Assembly: GCF_000430805.1 (NCBI RefSeq)
Contig: NZ_AUMS01000017.1
Span: forward strand, 1-58,735
Direction of reading: 5' to 3'
Source of the DNA: Chitinilyticum aquatile DSM 21506
Lineage (GTDB): Bacteria > Pseudomonadota > Gammaproteobacteria > Burkholderiales > Chitinibacteraceae
DNA: 58,735 nt
Shown in pieces: positions 37,657-44,808 of this stretch (positions are counted from its first letter, which is position 1; every line of letters starts with the position of its first letter). The notes below the pieces were generated by a model that saw only the letters and a list, made by a program, of their open reading frames with translations, ran no database searches and had not been told where the DNA came from. A program made the position numbers and the translations under genes.

Positions 37657-37669
37657 GATGTACCCCTTG

Positions 37670-37975
37670 TTATGCTGCTTCAGACAGCAGGTTATTCAGC
37701 CGGCCAAAAATGCCGCCTTCGTCACGAACCCCAGCCGGATTCGGCTTTTTTTCCGGTACCACTTCTGGCGCTTTTTCTGGTTCCTGTTTGACCTGGCTTA
37801 TGCCGGCCATGCGGCGCAAGGCCGTATCAGCGTCCTTGCCGTAGGCCTGTACCTTCACGTTGCACCAGTTGCAGGACATGATTGCCAGACCGTTGGCCTG
37901 TTCTGTCAGCGGCTGCACATTGCCGCAGCACGGGCATTTGATTTGCCCGATTTTCATGCGCGCCGGCTTACTCAC
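37670..37975 (-). CDS. Small zinc-ribbon viral protein
   Basis: About 101 residues. KCPCCG and SCNWC provide a four-cysteine zinc ribbon near the N-terminus, followed by a charged Pro/Lys linker and a short helix. Probably DNA-binding or a regulator. The start is most likely GTG at 37975, which overlaps the upstream stop (GTGA); an ATG at 37957 has a weak site. Confidence 0.6.
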   Translation of the reverse strand: MSKPARMKIGQIKCPCCGNVQPLTEQANGLAIMSCNWCNVKVQAYGKDADTALRRMAGISQVKQEPEKAPEVVPEKKPNPAGVRDEGGIFGRLNNLLSEAA

Positions 37976-38214
37976 TGCAGCGCCCCGGCAAGACCGTTGC
38001 GGGCGCACAGATCGGCCACGACAGCACGCAGCCGTGCCAGCTCTGCGGCCAGATTCGCGTTGTCCTGGCGGGCCTCACGCAAGGCCGATTCCATGTATTC
38101 CGCATGCTCCACCGCCGCCGCCGCGAAGGCTTCCGCGTGCGGCTTGGCGGTCATCATGTTGGCCCCCGTCAAGGCCTTGTACTTCTGCTTCAATGCGTCC
38201 AGCTTCACACCCAT
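37972..38214 (-). CDS. Coiled-coil viral protein overlapping the Rep gene
   Basis: An 80-residue all-helical protein (MGVKLDALKQKYKALTGANM..., ending RNGLAGALQ). It begins inside the end of the rep gene, in another frame, after a strong AGGGAGAAAG site. The ~140-bp overlap is long; the rep tail beyond its conserved core may be dispensable. Confidence 0.6.
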   Translation of the reverse strand: MGVKLDALKQKYKALTGANMMTAKPHAEAFAAAAVEHAEYMESALREARQDNANLAAELARLRAVVADLCARNGLAGALQ

Positions 38215-40015
38215 TTTCTTTCTCCCTGATGATGGGCCACATCCCGCGCCGTGCCGATTCCGGCACAGGCGGCAGCAAACGGATCTGCATTGGCCCGGTT
38301 GATTTGATGACCTCTTGCGCCGCTGCCGCGTCGCTTTCGTACTGCCGCTGCAGCGCTTCCAGCCTCTGCAGCGTTGCCTGATCGGCCCATGCGGGCCTGA
38401 AATCGCCGGTTTGCCAGTGCGGCTCTTCCGGCGAGTTACAGTTATTCACACGAGTCCAAGCTGCGCGGCCTTCGGCCTTGCCGTGCCACTCCACCGTCCA
38501 CTCATGCCGACGAGTCAGCACCCGTTCAATCGTGCGGTTTTCGCTGTCGAGAATGACGACAGCGCACGGCACCTTGACCTCTTCGCCGTAGCAGTTTCTC
38601 GGTAGGGCCGTTTCCCCCGTTTCCGTGTTGACCCAGTTCCGCAGCGGCTCTGTCTTGAGCTTGAATTGCCCACCCACCGACCACACGGCGCGCGTGTAGG
38701 CCGACCAGTCGCCAATGTCGGCAGCCACGTGAATGTGATGCAGGAAGAAATGCCCCTGTGACTCGGCAATCGGTGCCTTGCGCAGCTGCCGCCAGACCGT
38801 GACCGACGGCGCTCCGATGATCTGGAATTGCCTGACGCGGTGCAGGTTCGCCCATGCCTTGACGCGCTCCGCGCCGGATTCGGCAGACAGGCCGGATTCG
38901 TCATCCGTGCCGACGGCATGACCGTCGATGTTTTTGCTCAGGTACTTGGCGATGTAGCCAACTGCGGAACCCTTGGCGCGGTCGATGTGCTTGACGGTAA
39001 AGCGGTGTTTCCACGCACCTGGCTCATGCTTGTCTGTCTCGCGGGCATAGCGGCGCAGGATGCGCACCAGTGCACCGCGCTGGCGCTTGTCGCACCACAG
39101 CAGCATGTGCCAGTGCGGTGCGCCGTCGTGATGCGGCTCCACAACCCGTACGCCCATGCGCTCGATACCCAGCTTGCCGAGCATGGCGCGGGTGCGCTTC
39201 CATTGATCCATCAGCAGGTCATGCGTATCACGTGGCGAATGTCCGTCATATTTGCGGCTGGACGGGTGATAGCGCGACGGTGCCGTGATGGTGACGAAGA
39301 GGCCGACCCAGCCCATGGAATCGGCAATCTCTTCCATGCCCCGGACGCGCACCATCAGTTCCGTGCGCCGGATGGCCGGATTGCTGACGCTCCGCGCGGC
39401 CAGCTCTGCCACCGTCATTTCAAGGCCTGATTCGTTTGTAGCGACGGCGTTCTGCAACGACTTCTGCGCGGCACGCTGACGGGCTCGCAGGCGGGCAAAG
39501 GATTCGTCTTTCAGGTAAACATCGCGCTTGCGGTGCACGTCGCCCATGCGGACGTGTTCGACTTCGATAGCCCGGAGCGTTTCCCGGCGCAGCTGCCGAC
39601 GCCACCAGCGTTCGGACTGCACCCGCTTAGCCAACCCCTCGAAAACATCAAGTCGGCACTTGTTCCATGCGTCCTTGAACGCCATCAGATCCGGAACCCG
39701 CTCCCAAGAGCGCAAAACGATCTCAGGCGGACTACCCGCATCCAATGCCGCAGCCTTTGCCAGCTCCCGCGCCTTCAGCCGCAATTCGTCATCATCAAGG
39801 CCAATGGGCAACCGAATTTTATGCAGCTCGGCAGCGCGCTTGACGGCGTACAGGTTCGCATCGCGCAGGGTGTCGCGCTTGATCCGCGCGCGCCATTCCC
39901 CGGCAATCGACTTTGCCAGCGACGGCGGCAGACCGTGCAGCACCTGCCTCAAGTCGGCATTCATGCGCGCGCCGACACGCTCGCGGACGCGATCCGGGTG
40001 GAAGTGCGATGACAT
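38075..40015 (-). CDS. Replication initiation endonuclease, P2 GpA-like HUH superfamily
   Basis: A 646-residue protein. The metal-binding HUH motif is HHDGAPHWHMLLW (~300-310). The paired-tyrosine motif KGSAVGYIAKYLSKN (~347-361) is characteristic of P2 A-type rolling-circle initiators. N-terminal helices resemble phage GPA-family proteins. It nicks the origin to start rolling-circle replication, as PM2 P12 does. The start ATG overlaps the preceding stop (TAATG). The last ~45 residues are Gly/Arg-rich and overlap the next gene, so they may be read-through of little function. Confidence 0.88.
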   Translation of the reverse strand: MSSHFHPDRVRERVGARMNADLRQVLHGLPPSLAKSIAGEWRARIKRDTLRDANLYAVKRAAELHKIRLPIGLDDDELRLKARELAKAAALDAGSPPEIVLRSWERVPDLMAFKDAWNKCRLDVFEGLAKRVQSERWWRRQLRRETLRAIEVEHVRMGDVHRKRDVYLKDESFARLRARQRAAQKSLQNAVATNESGLEMTVAELAARSVSNPAIRRTELMVRVRGMEEIADSMGWVGLFVTITAPSRYHPSSRKYDGHSPRDTHDLLMDQWKRTRAMLGKLGIERMGVRVVEPHHDGAPHWHMLLWCDKRQRGALVRILRRYARETDKHEPGAWKHRFTVKHIDRAKGSAVGYIAKYLSKNIDGHAVGTDDESGLSAESGAERVKAWANLHRVRQFQIIGAPSVTVWRQLRKAPIAESQGHFFLHHIHVAADIGDWSAYTRAVWSVGGQFKLKTEPLRNWVNTETGETALPRNCYGEEVKVPCAVVILDSENRTIERVLTRRHEWTVEWHGKAEGRAAWTRVNNCNSPEEPHWQTGDFRPAWADQATLQRLEALQRQYESDAAAAQEVIKSTGPMQIRLLPPVPESARRGMWPIIREKENGCEAGRIEAEVQGLDGGQHDDRQAARGSLRGGGGGACGIHGIGLA

Positions 40016-40407
40016 TACGCGGCCCGGCGCGGACGGAGTTTTTCGGGGAGTTTCTTATCGCGCAGCAGCAGTGCGCCGTCAGCATCAAAGCGCTGCTGAA
40101 TCAGGCCCAGCAACTGTGCGGCCGCATTCGTGACGCCGTTCAGCTCGGCATCCGTGAAGCCACCGACACCGGACAGCTTGACGGCCTTTGCCACGTGCTG
40201 AATGTGCGAGCCGTACTCTTCGACCTGATAGAAAAGGCGCGTGAGGATTTCACGCTGGCGCTGTGTCATTGGCCGAACTGGCGCAATGGTGCGCAGGGGC
40301 TGCTGCCCGGATGCAACTTGAAAACCGCGCGGCAGGTTGATTTGCGCGGCTTCGATACTGGCCTTGCATTGCGCAATGGCAGAAGCGTGGACGGTGCTGG
40401 CCTGCAT
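40015..40407 (-). CDS. Viral early protein, unknown
   Basis: A 130-residue, largely helical basic protein with no recognisable domain (QRQREILTRLFYQVEEYGSH and similar). It lies between the first early gene and rep with a 2-bp gap and a TAATG overlap. Position suggests a regulator or Rep helper. Confidence 0.55.
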   Translation of the reverse strand: MQASTVHASAIAQCKASIEAAQINLPRGFQVASGQQPLRTIAPVRPMTQRQREILTRLFYQVEEYGSHIQHVAKAVKLSGVGGFTDAELNGVTNAAAQLLGLIQQRFDADGALLLRDKKLPEKLRPRRAA

Positions 40408-40409
40408 GG

Positions 40410-40640
40410 TCAGCCCCCGATTCCCTGAGCTTCCTTGCAGTAAAAGCCAATAGCGCCCGCCGTGCTGCTGCAGAAGCTATGTGCCGCATCAAACGCGGCC
40501 TTGTACGGCAGCGCTTTTTCCGTCACGACACGTGGAATACTGATCGACATACCGTCTTCGGTATGCCCACCATCCATGAGAACTACGCCGAAAAAACCTA
40601 GGCTTGATTTAGCCTGGCCAACCGCCTGCACTGCACCCAT
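40410..40640 (-). CDS. First viral early protein, unknown
   Basis: A 76-residue protein with a hydrophobic N-terminal segment (SSLGFFGVVLMDGG) and two C-terminal cysteines. It starts 52 bp inside the right inverted repeat with an AGGGG ribosome site that is part of a palindrome. No family recognised. Confidence 0.5.
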   Translation of the reverse strand: MGAVQAVGQAKSSLGFFGVVLMDGGHTEDGMSISIPRVVTEKALPYKAAFDAAHSFCSSTAGAIGFYCKEAQGIGG

Positions 40641-40644
40641 GACC

Positions 40645-40666
40645 GCACCCCTTTATAATGGGGTGC
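40645..40666. promoter_or_regulatory. Palindrome over the predicted early start region
   Basis: GCACCCC, an 8-base AT spacer, and GGGGTGC form a perfect 7-bp dyad. On the plus strand the spacer with flanking bases reads TATAAT; on the minus strand it reads ATTATAAA. The GGCACCCC arm also occurs at the left end of the element (29129-29136). Candidate operator, -10 box, or transposase sub-terminal site. Confidence 0.45.
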
Positions 40667-40674
40667 CTCGCGGG

Positions 40675-40692
40675 TTCGTTTGTTAATCTGCC
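40675..40692 (-). repeat. Right terminal inverted repeat of the provirus
   Basis: On the minus strand GGCAGATTAACAAACGAA, 17/18 identical to the left end. The next outer bases TAG match the bases outside the left end. Confidence 0.85.
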
Positions 40693-42311
40693 TAGGTTGA
40701 CTTTGTTTATCCCGTTTTCAAGAGAAACTTGCCATCTTCTAAGTGCTATCGTTCCCTTTTTGTTTGTGTGCATTCCCTCAAAATCAGCAGTTTGGATGTC
40801 GGTGTCTATTAGGCAGAGTATTTTGCCGTTGAGGGTGTTTTGTTCGGTTTTTTCTGAGAGTGGAGCAAAAAGGTAGTTAAATAATTTTATGACGATCGAT
40901 GCTCCGCCAACGGGTATTATCTTTAAGTCTTCAATGCTATTTTTAAGGTAGTGTTCGAGGTATTTTGCATCGTCTGCGCCTTCGCATATAATCCAGTTTG
41001 TTTTTTTGTGTTTCATTATTGTTATTATTGAGGCAACAAGATCGAAATAGCTTTTCATCTCAATGTCGTCAGGAAAGTCTCCCCGGTTTTCTAATAAGTC
41101 CCGCATGTTGAAGAATGCGGCGCTAGGTTTGGGGTTTTTTGATATGTGGCATAGCGTGCCAAGTTGTAACATGGGTACCAATCCATACCAGTGTGTTGTA
41201 ATCAATACCTGTCGGTTGAGTTTTTTCGAGAGATTGGCTAGTTTTTCGAATTGATCGAAGCATATTGCTGTGTGCATTGATGATTCAGGTTCATCGATGG
41301 CTAGTATGTAGTTTTTGTTTTTGCTGGTTTCGCTGGATAAGAAACAGCTTGCAAGGTCCACGAGGGCTGCTCTTTTTTCGCCAGAGCTTAGTTGGTCAAT
41401 TGATCTGTCGCCTTTGAATAATGTTCTTTTTGTGAAGAATGCTTCAATAACGTCATGTCGAATGTCGCTGGCTTTTAGGTTTTTAATGCGTCCTGTGTTT
41501 TTGTACTGATATTCTTGGTTTGCGGTTTTTGCAGTGCTGTTGATGCTTTCCAGGAAGTTGTCTAGCCAGAATGATATCAATTCTACAATGCTGAGTTTGT
41601 TTTTTCTTCCGTCCTTGATTAATTCGATGGATCTTTCCTTGAGGATTTTGTCGATCTCTTCAGTTAGCTTTTTGCCCGCCATGGTTTGTAGTGCGACATT
41701 GTCGAGTTGAAGGGTTTCTCTGACCCCAGTTTCAACTGGCAGGTAAAGGTATGTGTAGCGGTTGCAAATGAAATTTTTTATCTGTGTTGGGGTCGGTATT
41801 GAGTTGTTTTCGAAGTGTTTTTTTATAGTGTGGTCAAATGCGCCGAAAAATATGTGGTCTGGGTCTGTGTATTTTGTGCCGCAAATTAACAGCCAGTGGG
41901 TGTTCCTTGTTTCTGGGTTGTTTGCAATTATTTCGTCTCTAAACGAAAAGAAATCGGCAAGTGCGCGTTGTGACTTGAGAATTGGTGGTAGTGTTTCTTC
42001 GGTGCAGTCCCATAGGTGGGTGGACATTTCATCGAGGTATTTGATGCTGTTTCGGCCTTTGTGGATTAGAAATATTGGGGCGCAATATACGTCATCGTGT
42101 TTTGCGTCTTTGTGCGGGTTCCATTTTCTGTTGTTGAAAAAAGCATCAATTGCCTCAAGGATTGATGATTTGCCAACGCCATTGTTTCCAATCGATATTT
42201 GAAGTGGATCAAGGTGGGAATTTGTTAGTCTTATAAAGTTTAGGCCGCTAAATGCTTTGTAGTTTCTAATAAATATTCCTGCTATCACCTTAAAATCCTC
42301 AGCCCTGTAGG

Positions 42312-42326
42312 GCGGGTCGTGCCCGC
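42312..42326. repeat. Short palindrome upstream of the ATPase gene
   Basis: GCGGG/CCCGC around TCGTG within the sequence GTAGGGCGGGTCGTGCCCGC, a type of small dispersed palindrome. It lies 24 bp upstream of the GTG start. Confidence 0.45.
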
Positions 42327-42430
42327 GCTGATCCATCTTTGTGGCTGCACCGGTGCCGGAGTAACCACGTTCTAATTACTGTTTTGCTTGCCATGACTGA
42401 ATGGCAACTTATCCAGAAAGTTATGTAGTG

Positions 42431-42526
42431 TGCGCAGATCTTGATTTACGCACGCGGCGCGATCTTTGAACGTGCGCTGCGGTTTGGACGAACCGCTTCC
42501 GGTGCGCAAACCCCTGCGGGATTTGC
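42431..42526. repeat. 96-bp structured repeat, copy 1
   Basis: About 83% identical to 44621-44717 in the same orientation. It contains the hairpin GCGGTT/AACCGC and a second one GCAAACCCC...GGGATTTGC. In copy 2 the first stem reads GCGGCC/GGCCGC, so two base pairs have changed on both sides. Confidence 0.65.
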
Positions 42527-42531
42527 ACACC

Positions 42532-42717
42532 CTACCAGCTGCCGTTTTTCTGCTTTTCCGAAATCACCACCGCGCCGCTGTCCTGCGACACCTTGATGAA
42601 TTCCTTGAGCTGGCCTTTGTCCCGGATGGCGTAGGTGCCCAGCAAATCGCTGCTGGCGGCCTGCGCCCCCAGCGCCATGCCCAGCAGCGCCAGTGCGGCG
42701 AGTCGTTTCTGCATCAT
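42532..42717 (-). CDS. Small secreted protein, perhaps truncated
   Basis: A 61-residue protein: signal peptide MMQKRLAALALLGMALGAQA, then a 40-residue mature part (SSDLLGTYAIRDKGQLKEF...). GGGAG precedes the tandem ATG codons. The stop codon lies six bases from the 96-bp repeat, so the original C-terminus may have been replaced by the repeat. Unknown function. Confidence 0.6.
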   Translation of the reverse strand: MMQKRLAALALLGMALGAQAASSDLLGTYAIRDKGQLKEFIKVSQDSGAVVISEKQKNGSW

Positions 42718-42887
42718 CAACTCCCTGATGATTGTGGTTGCGTAAGCAAAGCTTGTTTTTTCTGAAAGCCTACCACGGCTGATTTTCCGGATAAATTGAT
42801 CTGCCACAGGGGCGATGCAGGAATGCAACGTCGCCGCAGTTTGCCGCTGGCCCGACGCCGGATGTGAGCGGCTTTGGGTGTGTGCAT

Positions 42888-42936
42888 GGGTATGGGGCTG
42901 CAGGCGTTTTACTATGCCATTTGCATGGCAATACCC
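42888..42936. repeat. Dispersed hairpin repeat
   Basis: GGGTATGG...GGCAATACCC with an inner TGCCAT/ATGGCA stem. It lies next to a strong terminator. The ~270 bp from 42972 to the SUMF1 gene stop contain no gene I can support, only another GC-rich hairpin (CTGGCCGG/CCGGCCAG near 43200). Confidence 0.65.
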
Positions 42937-42938
42937 GG

Positions 42939-42967
42939 CAACAAGCCCCGCGATGCGGGGCTTGTTG
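42939..42967. terminator. Perfect 13-bp stem-loop terminator
   Basis: CAACAAGCCCCGC, loop GAT, and the exact complement, with T-rich arms on both strands. No well-supported gene ends directly beside it; the nearest is the small secreted protein, which starts over 200 bp away. Confidence 0.7.
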
Positions 42968-43244
42968 TTGGCTGGGAACGAGCGCGGTCGGGCGACAATC
43001 AGCGTAGCGAACGCCCCGAAGGGAGTCCCCTCGGGGGATTGCGCCGGATGCGCTGAGTGCGGGAGCACGTATGTGGCGCATTGGCGATGCGCATTGACCC
43101 CGACGAGTGCACCGTACTCGGTGGCGATGATCTGCGGATGGCGGATTGTGTTTGGCGCAGTCCCGCCAGATCTCCGCGACATGCCGCGCCAGCCGCCGCC
43201 TGGCCGGACGCCGCCCGGCCAGTGTGACCCGGATGGGGCGGGCT

Positions 43245-44330
43245 TTAGCGCGCGGGCGTGCCGGCCGGCAGCGAGCGTGCCAGCCGGAAGCCGATCGACG
43301 GATTGCTGAACGTCGGTGCGCTTGGCGCGCGATCGGTCAGGTGCATGTCGAAGGTGTTGTCCCAGCTGGCGCCGCGCAGGATGCGCACCGGGCTGTCGAC
43401 CGGGCCAAGCGGATTGTGCTGCGCTTCAGCCGTGAACGTGCGCTCGCCATCGTTGGTCCATTCCCAGACATTGCCCGACAGGTCGTACACGCCCAGCGCG
43501 TTGGCTGGGTAGCTGCCCACCGGTGCCAGGCGTGGATGGCCGTCGTCGTAGTCGGGCCAGGGGGTGAAGCCGGCGGCCAGCTCGCCGAAGTAGGCCATGA
43601 AGCTGGCGTCGGCGACGTTGGCGGTCGGCTTGCCGTTCACCAGCGGGCTGCCGTTGCCCCAGGCGTTGACGATGTCGCGGCCGCGCTCGCGCGCCGCGTA
43701 TTCCCATTCGGCCTCGGTCGGTAGGCGGTAGCCGAATACCTTGCCCACATCGCGGGTCGGCTGGCCGGCCGAGTCGAGCAGCGCACCGGTGTTTTCGTCA
43801 TACGCACGGGGCCAGCCGTGCTGCTGGTTCAGCCAGTTGATGTATTTGATCGCATCGAACCACGTGACATTGATCACCGGGTTCTGCCCGCGCCCCATCT
43901 CGACCTGGCCGATGTCGAGCGAGCTGGCCGGCGTGCGGCCGGTGGCACGCGTGTAGCGGTCGTAGTCGGCAAAGGTTACCTCGGTCTTGCCGATCTGGTA
44001 GCTCGACAGCGTGACCGGATGCACCGGCGTCTCGTTCGGGTAATTGAAGCCGTTCTCGATGGTTGCCCCCATCATGAAGCTGCCGCCGGCGACGGTGGCC
44101 ATGCCGCGCCTGGCGGCATGGGCCGATTGCCACGGCCCCCACTCGGCGCCGGGCGCCTCGCCGTAGGACCACCAGCGCGCCTGCCAGTCCTCGCCATCGT
44201 GGCTGACGGTTTCGCCCTTCTGGTAGGCGCGGTTGGCCTGCCAGCTTTCCGCGGCGAAGGCGGCCGGAAAGAGGCCGGCCAGTACGGTGGCAAACAGCGC
44301 ATGCAGCGCCATCTTCTTGCTCTTGTTCAT
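43245..44330 (-). CDS. Secreted SUMF1-domain protein with N-terminal chitin-binding module
   Basis: A 361-residue protein. The signal peptide ends at AAFAAES. Residues ~29-70 form a CBM5/12 chitin-binding module (SWQANRAYQKGETVSHDGEDWQARWW in two blocks). The rest is a formylglycine-generating-enzyme/SUMF1 fold: GGSFMMGA, HPVTLSSYQIGKTEVTFADY, RLPTEAEWEYAAR, SGNVWEWTNDG, RGASWDN, and IGFRLARS. The copper-binding cysteines of true FGE are absent, so it is not a sulfatase activator; related non-catalytic folds bind ligands. A role in chitin attachment or sensing is inference. ATG 44330 is chosen for the GAGG nine bases upstream. Confidence 0.85.
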   Translation of the reverse strand: MNKSKKMALHALFATVLAGLFPAAFAAESWQANRAYQKGETVSHDGEDWQARWWSYGEAPGAEWGPWQSAHAARRGMATVAGGSFMMGATIENGFNYPNETPVHPVTLSSYQIGKTEVTFADYDRYTRATGRTPASSLDIGQVEMGRGQNPVINVTWFDAIKYINWLNQQHGWPRAYDENTGALLDSAGQPTRDVGKVFGYRLPTEAEWEYAARERGRDIVNAWGNGSPLVNGKPTANVADASFMAYFGELAAGFTPWPDYDDGHPRLAPVGSYPANALGVYDLSGNVWEWTNDGERTFTAEAQHNPLGPVDSPVRILRGASWDNTFDMHLTDRAPSAPTFSNPSIGFRLARSLPAGTPAR

Positions 44331-44620
44331 CTTATCCATCCTCATTGTCTTGCGGTCTGTGCCGCTTTAACGCGCCGGCCGGAATTGGCCGGCCGGATCA
44401 GTGTACCGGGATGGCTGGGGGGTGCTGCCGGAAAGTGCATGGTTGTTGTAAGTTTGTGGCAGCGACGCGGAGCTGTGTGGTGGCTATATACAGGTGGTGG
44501 GTATACCTGCATAAGCAATCAATTTAATGCTGTCTGCTCGTATACCTGCAAGATTTCTCGCTCTCCGTTTTGGCAGGCCGTACTGATGCACATGGATTGC
44601 ATGGAAAGCCAAGTAGGGGG

Positions 44621-44717
44621 GGCGCAAAGTCTGATTCGCGCACGCGGCGCGATCTTTGCACGTACGCTGCGGCCTGGGCGGGCCGCTTCCGGAGCGCAAA
44701 CCCCCGGCGGGATTTGC
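44621..44717. repeat. 96-bp structured repeat, copy 2
   Basis: Direct repeat of 42431-42526 with covariation in the GCGGCC/GGCCGC stem. The two copies bracket the small secreted and SUMF1 genes. The remainder of the 480-bp gap (44331-44620) has GGGTATACC-type inverted motifs near 44496 and 44540 but no gene. Confidence 0.65.
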
Positions 44718-44732
44718 TTCTTGTCTGTTGCA

Positions 44733-44781
44733 GGGTATATGTCGCTGGCCTTTGGCTTACTTGGGCTACGAGGCAATACCC
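44733..44781. repeat. Dispersed hairpin repeat
   Basis: GGGTAT...ATACCC outer arms with a TCGctGGCC-type inner arm. It ends 28 bp before the DUF1456 stop codon and may terminate that gene. Confidence 0.65.
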
Positions 44782-44808
44782 GTGGATTTATTTCACCCGT
44801 TCCGGCAG

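Larger units (their letters stand above)
29105..40692. mobile_element. Tailless double-jelly-roll provirus bounded by IS30-type inverted repeats
   Basis: An 11,588-bp element. Its ends are inverted copies of an 18-bp sequence GGCRGATTAACAAACGAA (17/18 identical), each followed about 24 bp in by GGCACCCC. A 3-bp duplication TAG flanks it (29102-29104 and 40693-40695), the duplication length typical of IS30-family transposition. It carries a transposase, Rep, packaging ATPase, probable double-jelly-roll capsid, membrane, spike-like, lysozyme and holin-like genes. Size and gene set resemble PM2-like corticoviruses and autolykiviruses (about 10 kb). All essential modules look intact, so it may be inducible. 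Confidence 0.85.
40609..42288 (-). pseudogene. OLD/AAA15-type ATPase with TOPRIM domain, cut by the provirus
   Basis: The true gene spans 42288 to 40693 (532 codons); the last 27 codons to 40609 are provirus sequence. Walker A GNNGVGKSS (~33), ABC signature LSSGEKRAAL (~301), Walker B YILAIDEPESS (~330) and LITTHW switch His define an ABC-type ATPase. A TOPRIM nuclease segment has WIICEGADD (~433) and CLIDTD (~492). Start GTG 42288 with AGGAT upstream. AT-rich codons contrast with neighbours, indicating transfer. OLD-type proteins act in phage defence (Gabija GajA, OLD) as DNA nucleases. No GajB helicase or reverse transcriptase is adjacent. The displaced 3' end is at 28775-29104. Confidence 0.9.

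Noticed and set aside
42815-43309. 164-residue plus-strand reading frame in the gap before the SUMF1 gene
   Set aside because: Cys/Arg/Pro-rich, spans two hairpins and a terminator, and has no ribosome site or family.
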